NCBI RefSeq assembly: GCF_001885905.1
Contig: NZ_JXKM01000002.1
Location: 176,258-240,257, forward strand
Direction: 5' to 3'
Length of the DNA: 64,000 bases
Source: Enterococcus devriesei
GTDB lineage: Bacteria; Bacillota; Bacilli; Lactobacillales; Enterococcaceae
How positions within the stretch are numbered: the stretch's first letter is position 1; each line of letters opens with the position of its first letter. The notes beneath the pieces are model-generated. The model ran no database searches, was not told the DNA's origin, and worked only from the letters and a program-made list of their open reading frames with translations. Shown here piece by piece: positions 36,995-45,553 of this stretch. The translations under genes and the position numbers were made by a program.

Positions 36995-37612
36995 ATGCCT
37001 AAGAAAAAATATCAAAAACGAAAGTCCAACATCTCGATCCCACTGATTTTTGCTGGGATCTTGGTGATTGGTTTGGCTTTCGTTTTTTCTTTACATACAT
37101 TATCTGATTTTGGAGTAGAGAATACACCAGAACAACAAGAGACCCTTTCTCATCAAGAGTTCATTGATCAATTAGCACCTCATGCAAAAGAATTGCAGCA
37201 AGGTTATGGAATTCTCCCTAGTGTTATTTTGGGACAAGCAATCTTAGAATCAAATTGGGGCCAATCACAACTTGCTAGCCAGTATAAAAACCTTTTTGGG
37301 ATCAAGGCTTCAGGCAATCAGCCTAAGGTCAGCCTTGAAACCAAGGAATATATCAATGAACAGTGGATTACGATTCAAGGAGACTTCAAGGTCTATTCTT
37401 CATGGGAAGAGTCTCTCGATGATCACACGATGCTTTTCGTCAATGGCACCAATTGGAATCCACAGCTTTATGCGGGCGTTCTTACAGCCGCTGATTATCG
37501 CCAGGCCGCCCAAGCCTTGCAGACAGCTGGCTACGCTACCGACCCGGGCTACGCGAATAAAATCATTAGCGTCATTGAGACGTATAATTTGGAACAGTAC
37601 GATCATTCATAG
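36995..37612 (+). CDS. Membrane-anchored glucosaminidase domain autolysin (GH73-like)
   Basis: The 205-residue protein has a basic N-terminus, one transmembrane or signal segment (IPLIFAGILVIGLAFVF, about residues 15-31), and a glucosaminidase domain of the LytG/FlgJ type. Key parts are ILPSVILGQAILESNWGQS (about 72-90), containing the catalytic glutamate, NLFGIKA (about 98-104), and YAGVLTAADYRQAAQAL near the end. It cleaves N-acetylglucosaminyl bonds in peptidoglycan. AAGGAGG precedes the ATG, and the gene is paired with the D,D-carboxypeptidase upstream. Confidence 0.88.
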   Translation: MPKKKYQKRKSNISIPLIFAGILVIGLAFVFSLHTLSDFGVENTPEQQETLSHQEFIDQLAPHAKELQQGYGILPSVILGQAILESNWGQSQLASQYKNLFGIKASGNQPKVSLETKEYINEQWITIQGDFKVYSSWEESLDDHTMLFVNGTNWNPQLYAGVLTAADYRQAAQALQTAGYATDPGYANKIISVIETYNLEQYDHS

Positions 37613-37696
37613 TAAAATTAAGCTAAGAAGTTAGCGAGTAATACTGACATGTGGCATGAAAAGTGCACACATTAATATGAATGAGGAGCTGATTGT

Positions 37697-38386
37697 ATGA
37701 CAGATAAATTCGTCCCGGAAATTATGACTGAATTACGCAATGACATTGTGCGAGTGCCAAAAGTAATCAAGAAGTGTTCTGGTATTTTGATCTTTGGAAA
37801 AAAAATTCGTTCGATTATTTTTACTACGGATATCGCGATTATTCGCAATACCGATGCGGATGCGGTGATTGCCGTGTATCCATTCACACCCCATCCGGCG
37901 ATTACGAAAAGCATTATTGAAGCCGCCGATATCCCAGTCTTTTCCGGTGTAGCCGGTGGCTTGACGCATGGGAAGCGCTCCGCCTACATGGGCATGTTTG
38001 CGGAAGCACAAGGAAGTCTAGGGGTAGTCGTGAATGGTCCGACGCCAGTCGAAACGATTAAAGCAATTGATGATGTGGTGGATATTCCAGTCATTGCGAC
38101 AGTTACCTCATTCTATTCAAAAATAGATGAGAAGTTGGCTGCCGGTGTAGATATTATTAATATTAGTGCTGGAAAAGATACGGTAGAGGTCGTCAAGCAA
38201 TTCCGCCAAAATTATCCTGACCTACCCATCATTGCGACCGGTGGACCGGACGATGAGACGATCGAAGCAACGATCGATGCGGGAGCCAATGCGATCACCT
38301 ATACACCACCATCAAATGGTGTTCTATTTAGTAAAAAAATGGAAAAATACCGTAAGATGGAATACGATGAAGACCATCATGAATAA
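37697..38386 (+). CDS. Predicted TIM-barrel protein of unknown function
   Basis: The 229-residue soluble protein shows regular beta/alpha alternation. Glycine-rich phosphate-binding-like loops occur (SGVAGGLTHGKR, about 81-92; IATGGPDDETIEATIDAGANAI, about 180-201), as in phosphate-binding TIM barrels. Databases tend to call such enterococcal proteins 'hydrolase', but I see no catalytic motif supporting that. The Cys and Lys content does not define a class I aldolase. GAGGAG lies before ATG 37697. It is monocistronic, followed by a terminator. Confidence 0.65.
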   Translation: MTDKFVPEIMTELRNDIVRVPKVIKKCSGILIFGKKIRSIIFTTDIAIIRNTDADAVIAVYPFTPHPAITKSIIEAADIPVFSGVAGGLTHGKRSAYMGMFAEAQGSLGVVVNGPTPVETIKAIDDVVDIPVIATVTSFYSKIDEKLAAGVDIINISAGKDTVEVVKQFRQNYPDLPIIATGGPDDETIEATIDAGANAITYTPPSNGVLFSKKMEKYRKMEYDEDHHE

Positions 38387-38390
38387 GAAA

Positions 38391-38425
38391 AAGAAGTTGA
38401 GGCAAAAAGTCTCAACTTCTTTTTT
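38391..38425 (+). terminator. Terminator after the TIM-barrel gene
   Basis: AAGAAGTTGAG (38391-38401) pairs with CTCAACTTCTT (38411-38421), followed by TTTT. Confidence 0.9.
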
Positions 38426-38473
38426 AGTTTCAATTAAGTTAATTTTGCGATACTCACTCTGAACAAAAGAGGG

Positions 38474-39241
38474 GTGAGGACCATCAAATACGTAACAACC
38501 ATCAGTGGTATTTTACTGATGATCCTAGGCGTCGGACTTTTTCTATTTTTTTGGAACGATCAATTACCGGCTCTTAGCAGCAATACAGTGGATAAGAAAC
38601 AAGTTCAATTAGCGGATGAAGAATCAACAGAGACAGATTTACTTGATGTACCGTTGGAAAATCAACAATCTGGTGCAATACCTTTAGAAAATGGCTGCGA
38701 AATCACCGCATTATCGATGTTATTGAATTTTTATGATTATGGGACGACTAAAAACCAACTGGCGGACTTGCTTAATTATGTTCCTTTATACGAGAATGAA
38801 GAATTGGCGATCCACGGAAATCCACACGAAGGATTTGTTGGAAATATTTATGAAGGCTATGACGCGATGGGGGCAGCAGTTGAACCGATTGCGGAGGTGG
38901 CAGAACAAATCATCACTGGCGATCACTCTATCGTCGCCAGCAGGGAGACTCCCTTTTCGATGCTAGAACAGCTTGTTCAACAGGGGGTTCCGGTTTGGGT
39001 CGTAACGACGGTTGATTTTCAAGTGCCGACTGAAGAGGACTTTCGAATTTGGCAAACGACCGCGGGTGAGGTTGAGATCTCACCGTTGTGTCACGCCGTC
39101 ATCATTACAGGCATGGATCAGGAGTATATTTATGTCAATGATCCCTACGGCTATAAAAATCGCATCGTCAACCGGGAAGATTTTGAAACGATCTATGCCA
39201 CAATGGGAAGTCAGTCGCTTTATTTACAAACAGATCATTAA
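38474..39241 (+). CDS. C39-like cysteine peptidase, membrane-anchored
   Basis: The 255-residue protein has one N-terminal membrane segment (TISGILLMILGVGLFLFFW) and a papain-like C39_2 domain. The catalytic cysteine lies in ENGCEITALSM (about residue 76), the histidine in LCHAVIITG (about 214), and the following aspartate in YVNDPYG. There is no ABC or bacteriocin gene nearby, so a cell-envelope role is more likely than leader cleavage. The start is uncertain: GTG 38474 overlaps the AGAGGGGTGAGG site, and the codon at best spacing (38483) is ATC. I kept the GTG. Confidence 0.75.
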   Translation: MRTIKYVTTISGILLMILGVGLFLFFWNDQLPALSSNTVDKKQVQLADEESTETDLLDVPLENQQSGAIPLENGCEITALSMLLNFYDYGTTKNQLADLLNYVPLYENEELAIHGNPHEGFVGNIYEGYDAMGAAVEPIAEVAEQIITGDHSIVASRETPFSMLEQLVQQGVPVWVVTTVDFQVPTEEDFRIWQTTAGEVEISPLCHAVIITGMDQEYIYVNDPYGYKNRIVNREDFETIYATMGSQSLYLQTDH

Positions 39242-39293
39242 AGACACAGGAGACAATTGGATGTATCAGCCCGTTGTCTTCTGTGTCTTTTTT
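39240..39293 (+). terminator. Terminator after the C39 peptidase gene
   Basis: AAGACACAGGAGACAA (39241-39256) pairs with TTGTCTTCTGTGTCTT (39274-39289), followed by TTTTT. It lies before the convergent HAD gene. Confidence 0.85.
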
Positions 39294-39303
39294 ATAAAAT
39301 AGA

Positions 39304-40017
39304 TTAAGCGAAAATATGTTGGAAGGTCGGCAATAATTGTTCAAAAGAAGTTAATTCAATGTCTTGAATCTGCGACGTTCCTTTCGGCAATTGACGATTG
39401 CGATGATTCAACCAAAGCGCTTGCCAGCCTGCTCGTTTTGAACCAATGACATCGTTGTTAAAATTATCTCCCACATAAAGAGAGTTTTCCGGCTGCAAGG
39501 AGAATTGTTTTTTTCCGAGATCAAAGATTTCAACGTCTGGTTTTTCAAAACCAGTTGCTTGGGAAATAATAATATTTTCTTCTTCGACCCAGTTTAACAG
39601 GCCTAATTGGAGAATCTTTTTATATTGGTGATCGGTTGGTCCGTTGGTAATAATGCTGATAGGAACCTCTTTTTGTTTAAGAAAGTCCAAACATTTTTCG
39701 ACTTCTTGGTGCATCGTGATCGCATCAAGCTCCACTTCGTAGACTTCTTGAAAAGTAAGCGCCTGTTCATCGGTAATGTGAGGATAATCTAAATCTTTTA
39801 AGGATTGACTGATGCGGTGGTTACGCATGAATTCCAAGGTCCATTCTTGTGTGATCACCTTATTAAAGTTGGCGTCACTATGAACACGAAAACGGGTGTA
39901 AAGAGGAAGCATATCTTCTTCACTCACTAGAGGAAATAATTTTTGGACTGCTTTGCGAAATGGTTCTTGTTGATCGTAAATAGTATCATCGATATCAAAT
40001 ACGACAGTTTCAATCAA
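39304..40017 (-). CDS. HAD-superfamily hydrolase (YjjG-like nucleotidase)
   Basis: The 237-residue protein has the HAD motif I VFDIDDTIYD (residues 5-14), motif II ITNGPTDHQ (about 110-118), and motif III/IV YVGDNFNNDVIGSKRAGW (about 182-199). The helical cap suits the YjjG/pyrimidine 5'-nucleotidase group; the substrate is not certain. The open frame extends to 40044. However, AAAGGCG lies 8 nt before the TTG that gives MIETVVFDI, so I set the start at 40017; a GTG at 40026 is an alternative. Confidence 0.8.
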   Translation of the reverse strand: MIETVVFDIDDTIYDQQEPFRKAVQKLFPLVSEEDMLPLYTRFRVHSDANFNKVITQEWTLEFMRNHRISQSLKDLDYPHITDEQALTFQEVYEVELDAITMHQEVEKCLDFLKQKEVPISIITNGPTDHQYKKILQLGLLNWVEEENIIISQATGFEKPDVEIFDLGKKQFSLQPENSLYVGDNFNNDVIGSKRAGWQALWLNHRNRQLPKGTSQIQDIELTSFEQLLPTFQHIFA

Positions 40018-40241
40018 AATCGACACGCCTTTCATTTTCAGCAAATTTTCAAATCATTACAGAAGGTATTTTAGTATAAAAGTAGAGGTAAAAAAAGAGT
40101 AAATCATTGATAAATAAAGGCTTTTATCACCAAAAACGCGAAAGCTTGGTTTATCAATTTTCAGTTTATTGAACTGAAAAATAGTTTTCTTTTTAAATTT
40201 TAATCTATATAATGAGAAGAAAGATGACTGGAGGAAAAAGG

Positions 40242-40733
40242 ATGCGAAGAAAAAAAAGACAAGTGACTGATTTTGAAACAATCAAGCAGATGGTAGAGGA
40301 TTCTCAAGTGTTGCGTATCGCTATGAATGGAGAAGAGTATCCTTACGTTGTGCCGGTAAATTTTGGTTATGAATGGATCGAGGAAGAACTAATCTTGTAT
40401 GTTCACGGTGCAAGTGAAGGTAAAAAAGTTAGTATGATCGAAAAAAATCCTAAAGTCGCCGTGGAGATGGATGGCAATCATCAACTAATCAAAGGCTCAC
40501 GCAATGCCGCCAGCTATTCTTATGCGTATCAAAGCTTGATTGGTTTTGGAAAAGCGGAAGTGGTAGAAGACTTAGAAGCAAAACGCCACGCTTTGCATAT
40601 CTTAATGGCTCACGCAGCTAAGGGTGCACCCTTTGATGAGATCCCGGAAAAGATGTTACAACGCACAGGAGTCATCAAAATTGTCGTAGCATCCTATACG
40701 ATGAAAGAAAATCTTCATCCAGATAAGCAATAA
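40242..40733 (+). CDS. Pyridoxamine 5'-phosphate oxidase-fold flavoprotein (NimA-like)
   Basis: The 163-residue protein of the split-barrel FMN-binding family resembles the 5-nitroimidazole reductase-like group. It shows YPYVVPVNFGYEW (about residues 33-45), LYVHGASEGKKVSMIEKNPKVAVEMD (about 51-76), and a C-terminal HP-containing segment. The physiological substrate is unknown. An in-frame ATG at 40212 lies upstream of the GGAGG site, so ATG 40242 is chosen. It is convergent with the membrane protein downstream. Confidence 0.82.
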   Translation: MRRKKRQVTDFETIKQMVEDSQVLRIAMNGEEYPYVVPVNFGYEWIEEELILYVHGASEGKKVSMIEKNPKVAVEMDGNHQLIKGSRNAASYSYAYQSLIGFGKAEVVEDLEAKRHALHILMAHAAKGAPFDEIPEKMLQRTGVIKIVVASYTMKENLHPDKQ

Positions 40734-40768
40734 AAAAAATCCAAACCGAAAGCGGTTTGGATTTTTTT
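40732..40768. terminator. Bidirectional terminator after the PNPOx-like gene
   Basis: ATCCAAACCG (40739-40748), loop AAAG, then CGGTTTGGAT (40753-40762), with an A-run on the left and a T-run on the right. It serves both convergent genes. Confidence 0.92.
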
Positions 40769-41429
40769 ATTTGTGTAATTTCTTTAAACGATATTCTTCA
40801 AAATACGCGGCTTTTCCGTGACTTTGAATCAGCGCATAAATACCCATTAGAACGGCACCGACTGTATTAGTCAAGAGATCTCCCATCGTATCCATCAACG
40901 CGGCACGTCCTACTAATAATTCTCCAGCGGAAGTGGCATAGCGTTGTAAGTTCATATCAGCAACGGTGTCACAGAGAAATTCCCAGAATTCCCAAAAGAC
41001 TCCACAAACACCCGCAAAAGCAAAACCGAAAAGTAAGAACAGCCATGGCGATGTTTTGCTGATATCCGCCTCTTTCATAAAGAAGCCGATCAATCCGTAG
41101 CCTAATGCGGTCAAGACCATTGGACTGACGGAGTGTAAGATTTTATCCCAAAAAGAAATAATCGAGATCATGTGCAGAGAGGTTCCTAAGAAAACGGAGA
41201 TCACCAGGAAAACCCAATAAAAATAAACGATTTTTTCTGGCAACACTAATTTGAAGAGTTTGGTAATGATTTCAGGCAAGAAAATCAATGCCACACCAGC
41301 TAAACATTCGATGATAAAGATAAGGCCCTGCTTGGTAGAATATTTGCCAATCGCGAATTCATAAATATTGTAAGCCAAACAGATAGCTGCAAAGATTAAA
41401 AGTGCGGAACGATATTTTTTATAAGTCAT
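40767..41429 (-). CDS. DUF2238 (YjdF-like) integral membrane protein
   Basis: The protein of about 220 residues has roughly six transmembrane helices. The family hallmark is FWDKILHSVSPMVLTALGYG (about residues 95-114), and DTMGDLLTNTVGAVLMG lies near the C-terminus, as in DUF2238. Its function is unknown. The start is MTYKKYRS at 41429, inside the end of the deoxyribosyltransferase-like gene (11-bp overlap); GTG 41438 would extend it by three residues. It is the last gene of a three-gene minus-strand operon. Confidence 0.82.
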   Translation of the reverse strand: MTYKKYRSALLIFAAICLAYNIYEFAIGKYSTKQGLIFIIECLAGVALIFLPEIITKLFKLVLPEKIVYFYWVFLVISVFLGTSLHMISIISFWDKILHSVSPMVLTALGYGLIGFFMKEADISKTSPWLFLLFGFAFAGVCGVFWEFWEFLCDTVADMNLQRYATSAGELLVGRAALMDTMGDLLTNTVGAVLMGIYALIQSHGKAAYFEEYRLKKLHK

Positions 41430-41928
41430 GAACATCACTGCTTTCTAAGAAAGATTTGATTTGTTCCAACAAAGCTTCTTCAGTATTGACGATTTCGCCA
41501 TTCAATTTTATTAGTCCAATCGTATAAAGATTTAAATAGTGAAATTGATTTTCCGCTGGTGTTTGTAAAGCCATTAATTTTTGTTGATTATCCGCACCTT
41601 GTTGACGAGAATCTGTGTATAAACCAATGATCGGGATTCCTTTAGCATAGGCAACGCCGATCTCAGAAGCTACACCAGCGTCAATGGTTAAGCCATCAAG
41701 CAGGGCAATCATCAAGTCACTTTTAAGGACTTCCTCAGTGTCGGCCAGTGCAATCATTTTACTGTCGGCATAAGCAGATTTATCATTAATCCCAGCATTT
41801 TCTTGGGGCAAGTAAATGCTTAACGCTGACGAAAATTCACGAATCCTTTTCACTAAATGTTGATTATAAAGTAAATCACTTTGCGCAAATAAAGGCGCTG
41901 CAAAATAAATATGTTTAGAAATAGTCAC
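41419..41928 (-). CDS. Nucleoside 2-deoxyribosyltransferase family protein
   Basis: The 169-residue protein resembles NDT enzymes, which transfer deoxyribose between bases in nucleoside salvage. Visible features are the N-terminal IYFAAPLF strand, DLMIALLDG (about residues 70-78), and the conserved DAGVASEIGVAYAKGIPIIGLYTD region (about 82-105) with the catalytic glutamate. It starts with GTG 41928, nine bases after GGAGG, and overlaps the upstream acetyltransferase gene by 14 bp. Confidence 0.85.
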   Translation of the reverse strand: MTISKHIYFAAPLFAQSDLLYNQHLVKRIREFSSALSIYLPQENAGINDKSAYADSKMIALADTEEVLKSDLMIALLDGLTIDAGVASEIGVAYAKGIPIIGLYTDSRQQGADNQQKLMALQTPAENQFHYLNLYTIGLIKLNGEIVNTEEALLEQIKSFLESSDVHDL

Positions 41929-43132
41929 TAAAATAAGCCTCCATATCTGGAATTGTCGTTTCTAATAGTTCAATCGCTTTTTTGTCAGCCTCTAACCGTT
42001 CGATGCGGGCAAGATAGGCCGCGCGGCGGTAATTCATTAGCAGACAAGTTAATGTTTGGATATTCATACTGATCCGTTTGCCTTTTGGCCGATCAGAAAT
42101 ACTTAATTTACCAGCTTCATCCCAGCTAAGGGCAAAAATACCGTTATTCCATTCCGCAATGGGATCTTCAATTACAAAATAGAAGGGATCAACTGGTTTT
42201 TCAAAGGGGTATTCTAAAAGAAACTGTTTCACGTCAACGATTCGTGCCATGAAGAAAGGTTCAATGGTTTCGGTAATCTCACTATCATCAAGTAAGAAAG
42301 AGAGGGGTTCGTTTTTGAAAATATCGCCTTTGACCCAATAGATCATTGAAAAATGTGCACTGATAAAATTCCATAAGCCGTTGCGTGCTTCCTGATTCAA
42401 ATAGAACATTTCTTTAATATGAAAAACCTCATCTGAAATCCAATAAAATAGAACGCCGGTGGGCTTGTGGTTCGCGTCATAATAAATCGCGGCAATCCGT
42501 TCTTCTTCGTTTTCAAAACGCCAGTATTCTTCCCAATTCAATTCTTTACGAATCATAGCGCCGTGATTATTCAAGGCGAACTCGTGATAGACTTGATACA
42601 CATCAGGATCATCGACTTCTCTGCGTTCTACAATGCCTGGCAGCTCCACTTGCTTTGGTAGCTGGGTATCCTTGATTTTAAAGCTGAGTTTGTCAGACAT
42701 GATTTCCCAGCCTTTGCGGCGATAGTAAGGAATGTTATAAGGATACAAATAGGAAATCCACTGGTGGTCTTCCCGCATTTGCACTAAGGCCTTTTTGATC
42801 AAATCTTTCATCAAGCCATGATTGGCATACTCAGGATAAGTACCGACGCCCGTCACGCCCCCCATTTGAAAAAGCTTGCCATGAATATTTACTTCGCAAG
42901 GGTAGATGGCAATCTGAGAAATCAGTTTTTCATCATGAAACCAGCCGAAAACTTTTGACTGTTCTAAGACCGGTTTCTTTGCGCGGACCATTTCTCGTTT
43001 GTTTTCATAGCCGCTATTCTCAATGTCGCTTTCGGTAACTTGGAACACGTAACTCAATAATTCATCATATTGCGCTAAGTGTTCTTCACCGACCGGCTGC
43101 AAGATTAGCTGCTGCTTAAAGTCATTATCCAT
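41915..43132 (-). CDS. GNAT N-acetyltransferase, Eis family
   Basis: The 405-residue, three-domain acetyltransferase of the Eis type consists of two GNAT folds and a C-terminal SCP2-like domain. The acetyl-CoA site is GVTGVGTYPEYANHGLMKDL (about residues 87-106). The protein ends in Phe (YFSDYF), matching the C-terminal carboxylate used as catalytic base in Eis. Related Enterococcus proteins are of uncertain substrate, and aminoglycoside modification should not be assumed. AGGAG lies 8 nt before ATG 43132. It is the first gene of the minus-strand trio. Confidence 0.88.
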   Translation of the reverse strand: MDNDFKQQLILQPVGEEHLAQYDELLSYVFQVTESDIENSGYENKREMVRAKKPVLEQSKVFGWFHDEKLISQIAIYPCEVNIHGKLFQMGGVTGVGTYPEYANHGLMKDLIKKALVQMREDHQWISYLYPYNIPYYRRKGWEIMSDKLSFKIKDTQLPKQVELPGIVERREVDDPDVYQVYHEFALNNHGAMIRKELNWEEYWRFENEEERIAAIYYDANHKPTGVLFYWISDEVFHIKEMFYLNQEARNGLWNFISAHFSMIYWVKGDIFKNEPLSFLLDDSEITETIEPFFMARIVDVKQFLLEYPFEKPVDPFYFVIEDPIAEWNNGIFALSWDEAGKLSISDRPKGKRISMNIQTLTCLLMNYRRAAYLARIERLEADKKAIELLETTIPDMEAYFSDYF

Positions 43133-43291
43133 TCTTTCAACTCCTAAACAATAATCTGAAATTTCTCTGGAACCCTATGATATTCAATATAAACAAGGCA
43201 GAAAAAATTCTTCTCATTCTCAGTATAGCAAAAGGCCTTTAATAATTCTCTTATGGACATTGGGAAAAAGGGGAAAAGACTTTTTTTCTAT

Positions 43292-43309
43292 TGAAAACGT
43301 TGGTATAAT
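43292..43309 (+). promoter_or_regulatory. lepA extended -10 promoter overlapped by a cre-like site
   Basis: TATAAT (43304-43309) is preceded by TGG, an extended -10. TGAAAACGTTGGTA (43292-43305) matches the CcpA cre consensus at most positions but has mismatches in the right half, so CcpA binding is only possible. Confidence 0.45.
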
Positions 43310-43343
43310 TGACAGTGCTGATTAAAAGAAATGAGGAACTTTC

Positions 43344-45179
43344 ATGAATATAGAAGAAATGCAGAAACGCCAGAAGATGATCCGGAATTTTTCCATCATC
43401 GCTCACATTGACCACGGAAAGTCGACATTGGCTGACCGGATCTTAGAACAGACGAATACTGTTAGTTCCCGTGAAATGCAAGAGCAATTATTAGACTCTA
43501 TGGATCTTGAACGTGAACGTGGAATTACGATCAAGTTGAACGCGGTAGAATTACACTATACGGCCAAGGATGGTCAAACATATATCTTCCATTTGATCGA
43601 TACACCGGGACACGTCGATTTCACCTATGAAGTATCACGAAGCTTAGCGGCCTGTGAAGGCGCGGTCTTAGTTGTCGATGCAGCACAAGGAATCGAAGCA
43701 CAAACCTTGGCCAACGTTTATTTAGCCTTAGACAATGATCTTGAAATTTTACCTGTAATCAATAAAATCGATTTACCAGCGGCTGATCCAGAGCGGGTGC
43801 GAAAAGAAATTGAAGACGTAATCGGGATTGACGCGGAAGACGCAGTGCTTGCCAGCGCGAAAACCGGGATTGGTATCAATGAGATTCTAGAACAGATTGT
43901 AACCAATGTGCCTGCTCCAACGGGTGATTTAGAAGCACCCTTAAAAGCTTTGATCTTCGATTCGATTTATGACAGTTATCGCGGCGTTGTGTTAAATGTG
44001 CGAATTACTGATGGGATCGTTCGTCCAGGAGATAAGATTCAACTAATGAGTAATGGTAAAACCTTCGATGTAACCGAAGTCGGCGTCTTTTCACCCAAGG
44101 CGGTTCAACGGGATTATTTGATGGTCGGTGATGTTGGTTATATCACTGCCAGCATCAAATCAGTTCAGGACACTCGAGTAGGGGATACTGTGACACTTGC
44201 GAACAATCCTGCAGAAGAATCTTTAGCAGGCTATCGCAAAATGAACCCAATGGTCTTTTGTGGGCTGTATCCGATCGATACGTCTCGTTATAACGACTTA
44301 CGAGAAGCACTGGAAAAATTACAACTTAACGATGCGGCGTTGCAATTTGAACCAGAAACATCTCAAGCTTTGGGCTTCGGATTCCGTTGCGGATTCCTAG
44401 GCTTGTTGCATATGGATGTGGTTCAAGAACGTTTAGAACGGGAATTTAATTTGGAATTGATCACGACAGCGCCATCGGTTATCTATCATGTTAATTTGAC
44501 CGACGGTACGCAGATTGTTGTGGATAATCCTTCAGACTTCCCTGATCCATCAAAAATCCAAAATGTTGAGGAGCCCTTCGTTAAAGCCAATATCATGGTG
44601 CCAAACGAATATGTTGGTGCGGTGATGGAATTGTCTCAACGTAAACGCGGTGAGTTTATCACGATGGATTATCTAGATGATTATCGCGTGAACGTGGTAT
44701 ACCATATCCCGTTATCTGAGATCGTTTTTGATTTCTTCGATAAACTGAAATCAAGCACCAAAGGCTATGCCTCACTAGATTACGAACTAGCTGATTATCG
44801 TGAAAGCCGCCTCGTTAAGATGGATATCTTATTGAATGCGGAAAAAGTCGATGCCCTAAGCTTCATCGTTCACCGTGAGTTCGCGCAAGAACGCGGTCGC
44901 TTAATCGTCGACAAATTGAGAAAACTAATTCCTCGCCAACAATTCGAAGTACCAATCCAAGCGACCATCGGTACAAAAATCGTTGCCCGGACTGACATCA
45001 AAGCTTTACGTAAGAATGTATTGGCTAAATGTTACGGAGGAGACGTTTCTCGTAAACGTAAATTATTAGAGAAACAAAAAGAAGGTAAGAAACGCATGAA
45101 GCAAATCGGTTCAGTAGAAGTACCACAGGAAGCCTTCATGGCCGTGCTGAAAATGGACGAGGACGACAATAAAAAGTAG
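43344..45179 (+). CDS. lepA: Elongation factor 4 (LepA), ribosome back-translocase GTPase
   Basis: The 611-residue translational GTPase has G1 [10 protein letters not shown] (about residues 20-29), G3 DTPGHVDF (about 86-93), G4 NKIDLP (about 140-145), EF-G-like domains II, III and V, and the LepA-specific C-terminal domain ending in [19 protein letters not shown]. It lacks EF-G domain IV, which separates it from FusA. GAGGAAC precedes the ATG. It is a single gene. Confidence 0.97.
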   Translation: MNIEEMQKRQKMIRNFSIIAHIDHGKSTLADRILEQTNTVSSREMQEQLLDSMDLERERGITIKLNAVELHYTAKDGQTYIFHLIDTPGHVDFTYEVSRSLAACEGAVLVVDAAQGIEAQTLANVYLALDNDLEILPVINKIDLPAADPERVRKEIEDVIGIDAEDAVLASAKTGIGINEILEQIVTNVPAPTGDLEAPLKALIFDSIYDSYRGVVLNVRITDGIVRPGDKIQLMSNGKTFDVTEVGVFSPKAVQRDYLMVGDVGYITASIKSVQDTRVGDTVTLANNPAEESLAGYRKMNPMVFCGLYPIDTSRYNDLREALEKLQLNDAALQFEPETSQALGFGFRCGFLGLLHMDVVQERLEREFNLELITTAPSVIYHVNLTDGTQIVVDNPSDFPDPSKIQNVEEPFVKANIMVPNEYVGAVMELSQRKRGEFITMDYLDDYRVNVVYHIPLSEIVFDFFDKLKSSTKGYASLDYELADYRESRLVKMDILLNAEKVDALSFIVHREFAQERGRLIVDKLRKLIPRQQFEVPIQATIGTKIVARTDIKALRKNVLAKCYGGDVSRKRKLLEKQKEGKKRMKQIGSVEVPQEAFMAVLKMDEDDNKK

Positions 45180-45345
45180 AACTTTAAAAATGGAAATCCT
45201 TTGTTAATAGTCCTATTTTGTTGTTAATAAGCATCAAAACATCTTCGAAAAATATTTTTGATTATCATAGCAGTTATCACACTGCGGTTTTTGAGGACAA
45301 AAAAGGAATATTTCAATTTTATGCTTCATTGGTGGCTTAAATATG

Positions 45346-45376
45346 AAAGTACCTTCGAAAGAAGGTACTTTTTTAT
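45346..45376 (+). terminator. Terminator downstream of lepA
   Basis: AAAGTACCTTC, loop GAAA, GAAGGTACTTT, then TTTT. It lies about 165 bp past the lepA stop; I see no gene in between. Confidence 0.85.
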
Positions 45377-45491
45377 ATTGCCGAAATTCAATGTGTCGCG
45401 AAAACATATTTGATCAAAAGGTTGCCCAAGAAAAATTTTAACAATAAGCACATATTTTTACTCTTTGATTTTAAGATGTTACGGTTAAATT

Positions 45492-45505
45492 AGAAAGCGC
45501 TCTCT
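45492..45505 (+). promoter_or_regulatory. cre-like palindrome upstream of the sugar dehydrogenase gene
   Basis: AGAAAGCGCTCTCT matches the catabolite-responsive element consensus at 12 of 14 positions and is nearly palindromic. It lies 49 bp before the start of the PQQ-type dehydrogenase gene, suggesting CcpA control. Confidence 0.55.
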
Positions 45506-45553
45506 AAATGAACCGAGTCCGACGGAAAGTCAGCTAAAAATAGGAGTGACTAT

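Noticed and set aside
37272-37634. Overlapping plus-strand frame of 120 codons inside the glucosaminidase gene
   Set aside because: It is an out-of-frame shadow with no ribosome site, while the glucosaminidase frame has clear domain motifs.
40057-40281. Minus-strand frame of 74 codons rich in Phe, Ser and Lys
   Set aside because: It is the antisense of an A-rich promoter and ribosome site region; there is no ribosome site and the composition is not protein-like.
41915-43132. Eis-family gene as an aminoglycoside-resistance determinant
   Set aside because: Family membership alone does not predict resistance, and its operon partners (deoxyribosyltransferase-like, DUF2238) give no support.
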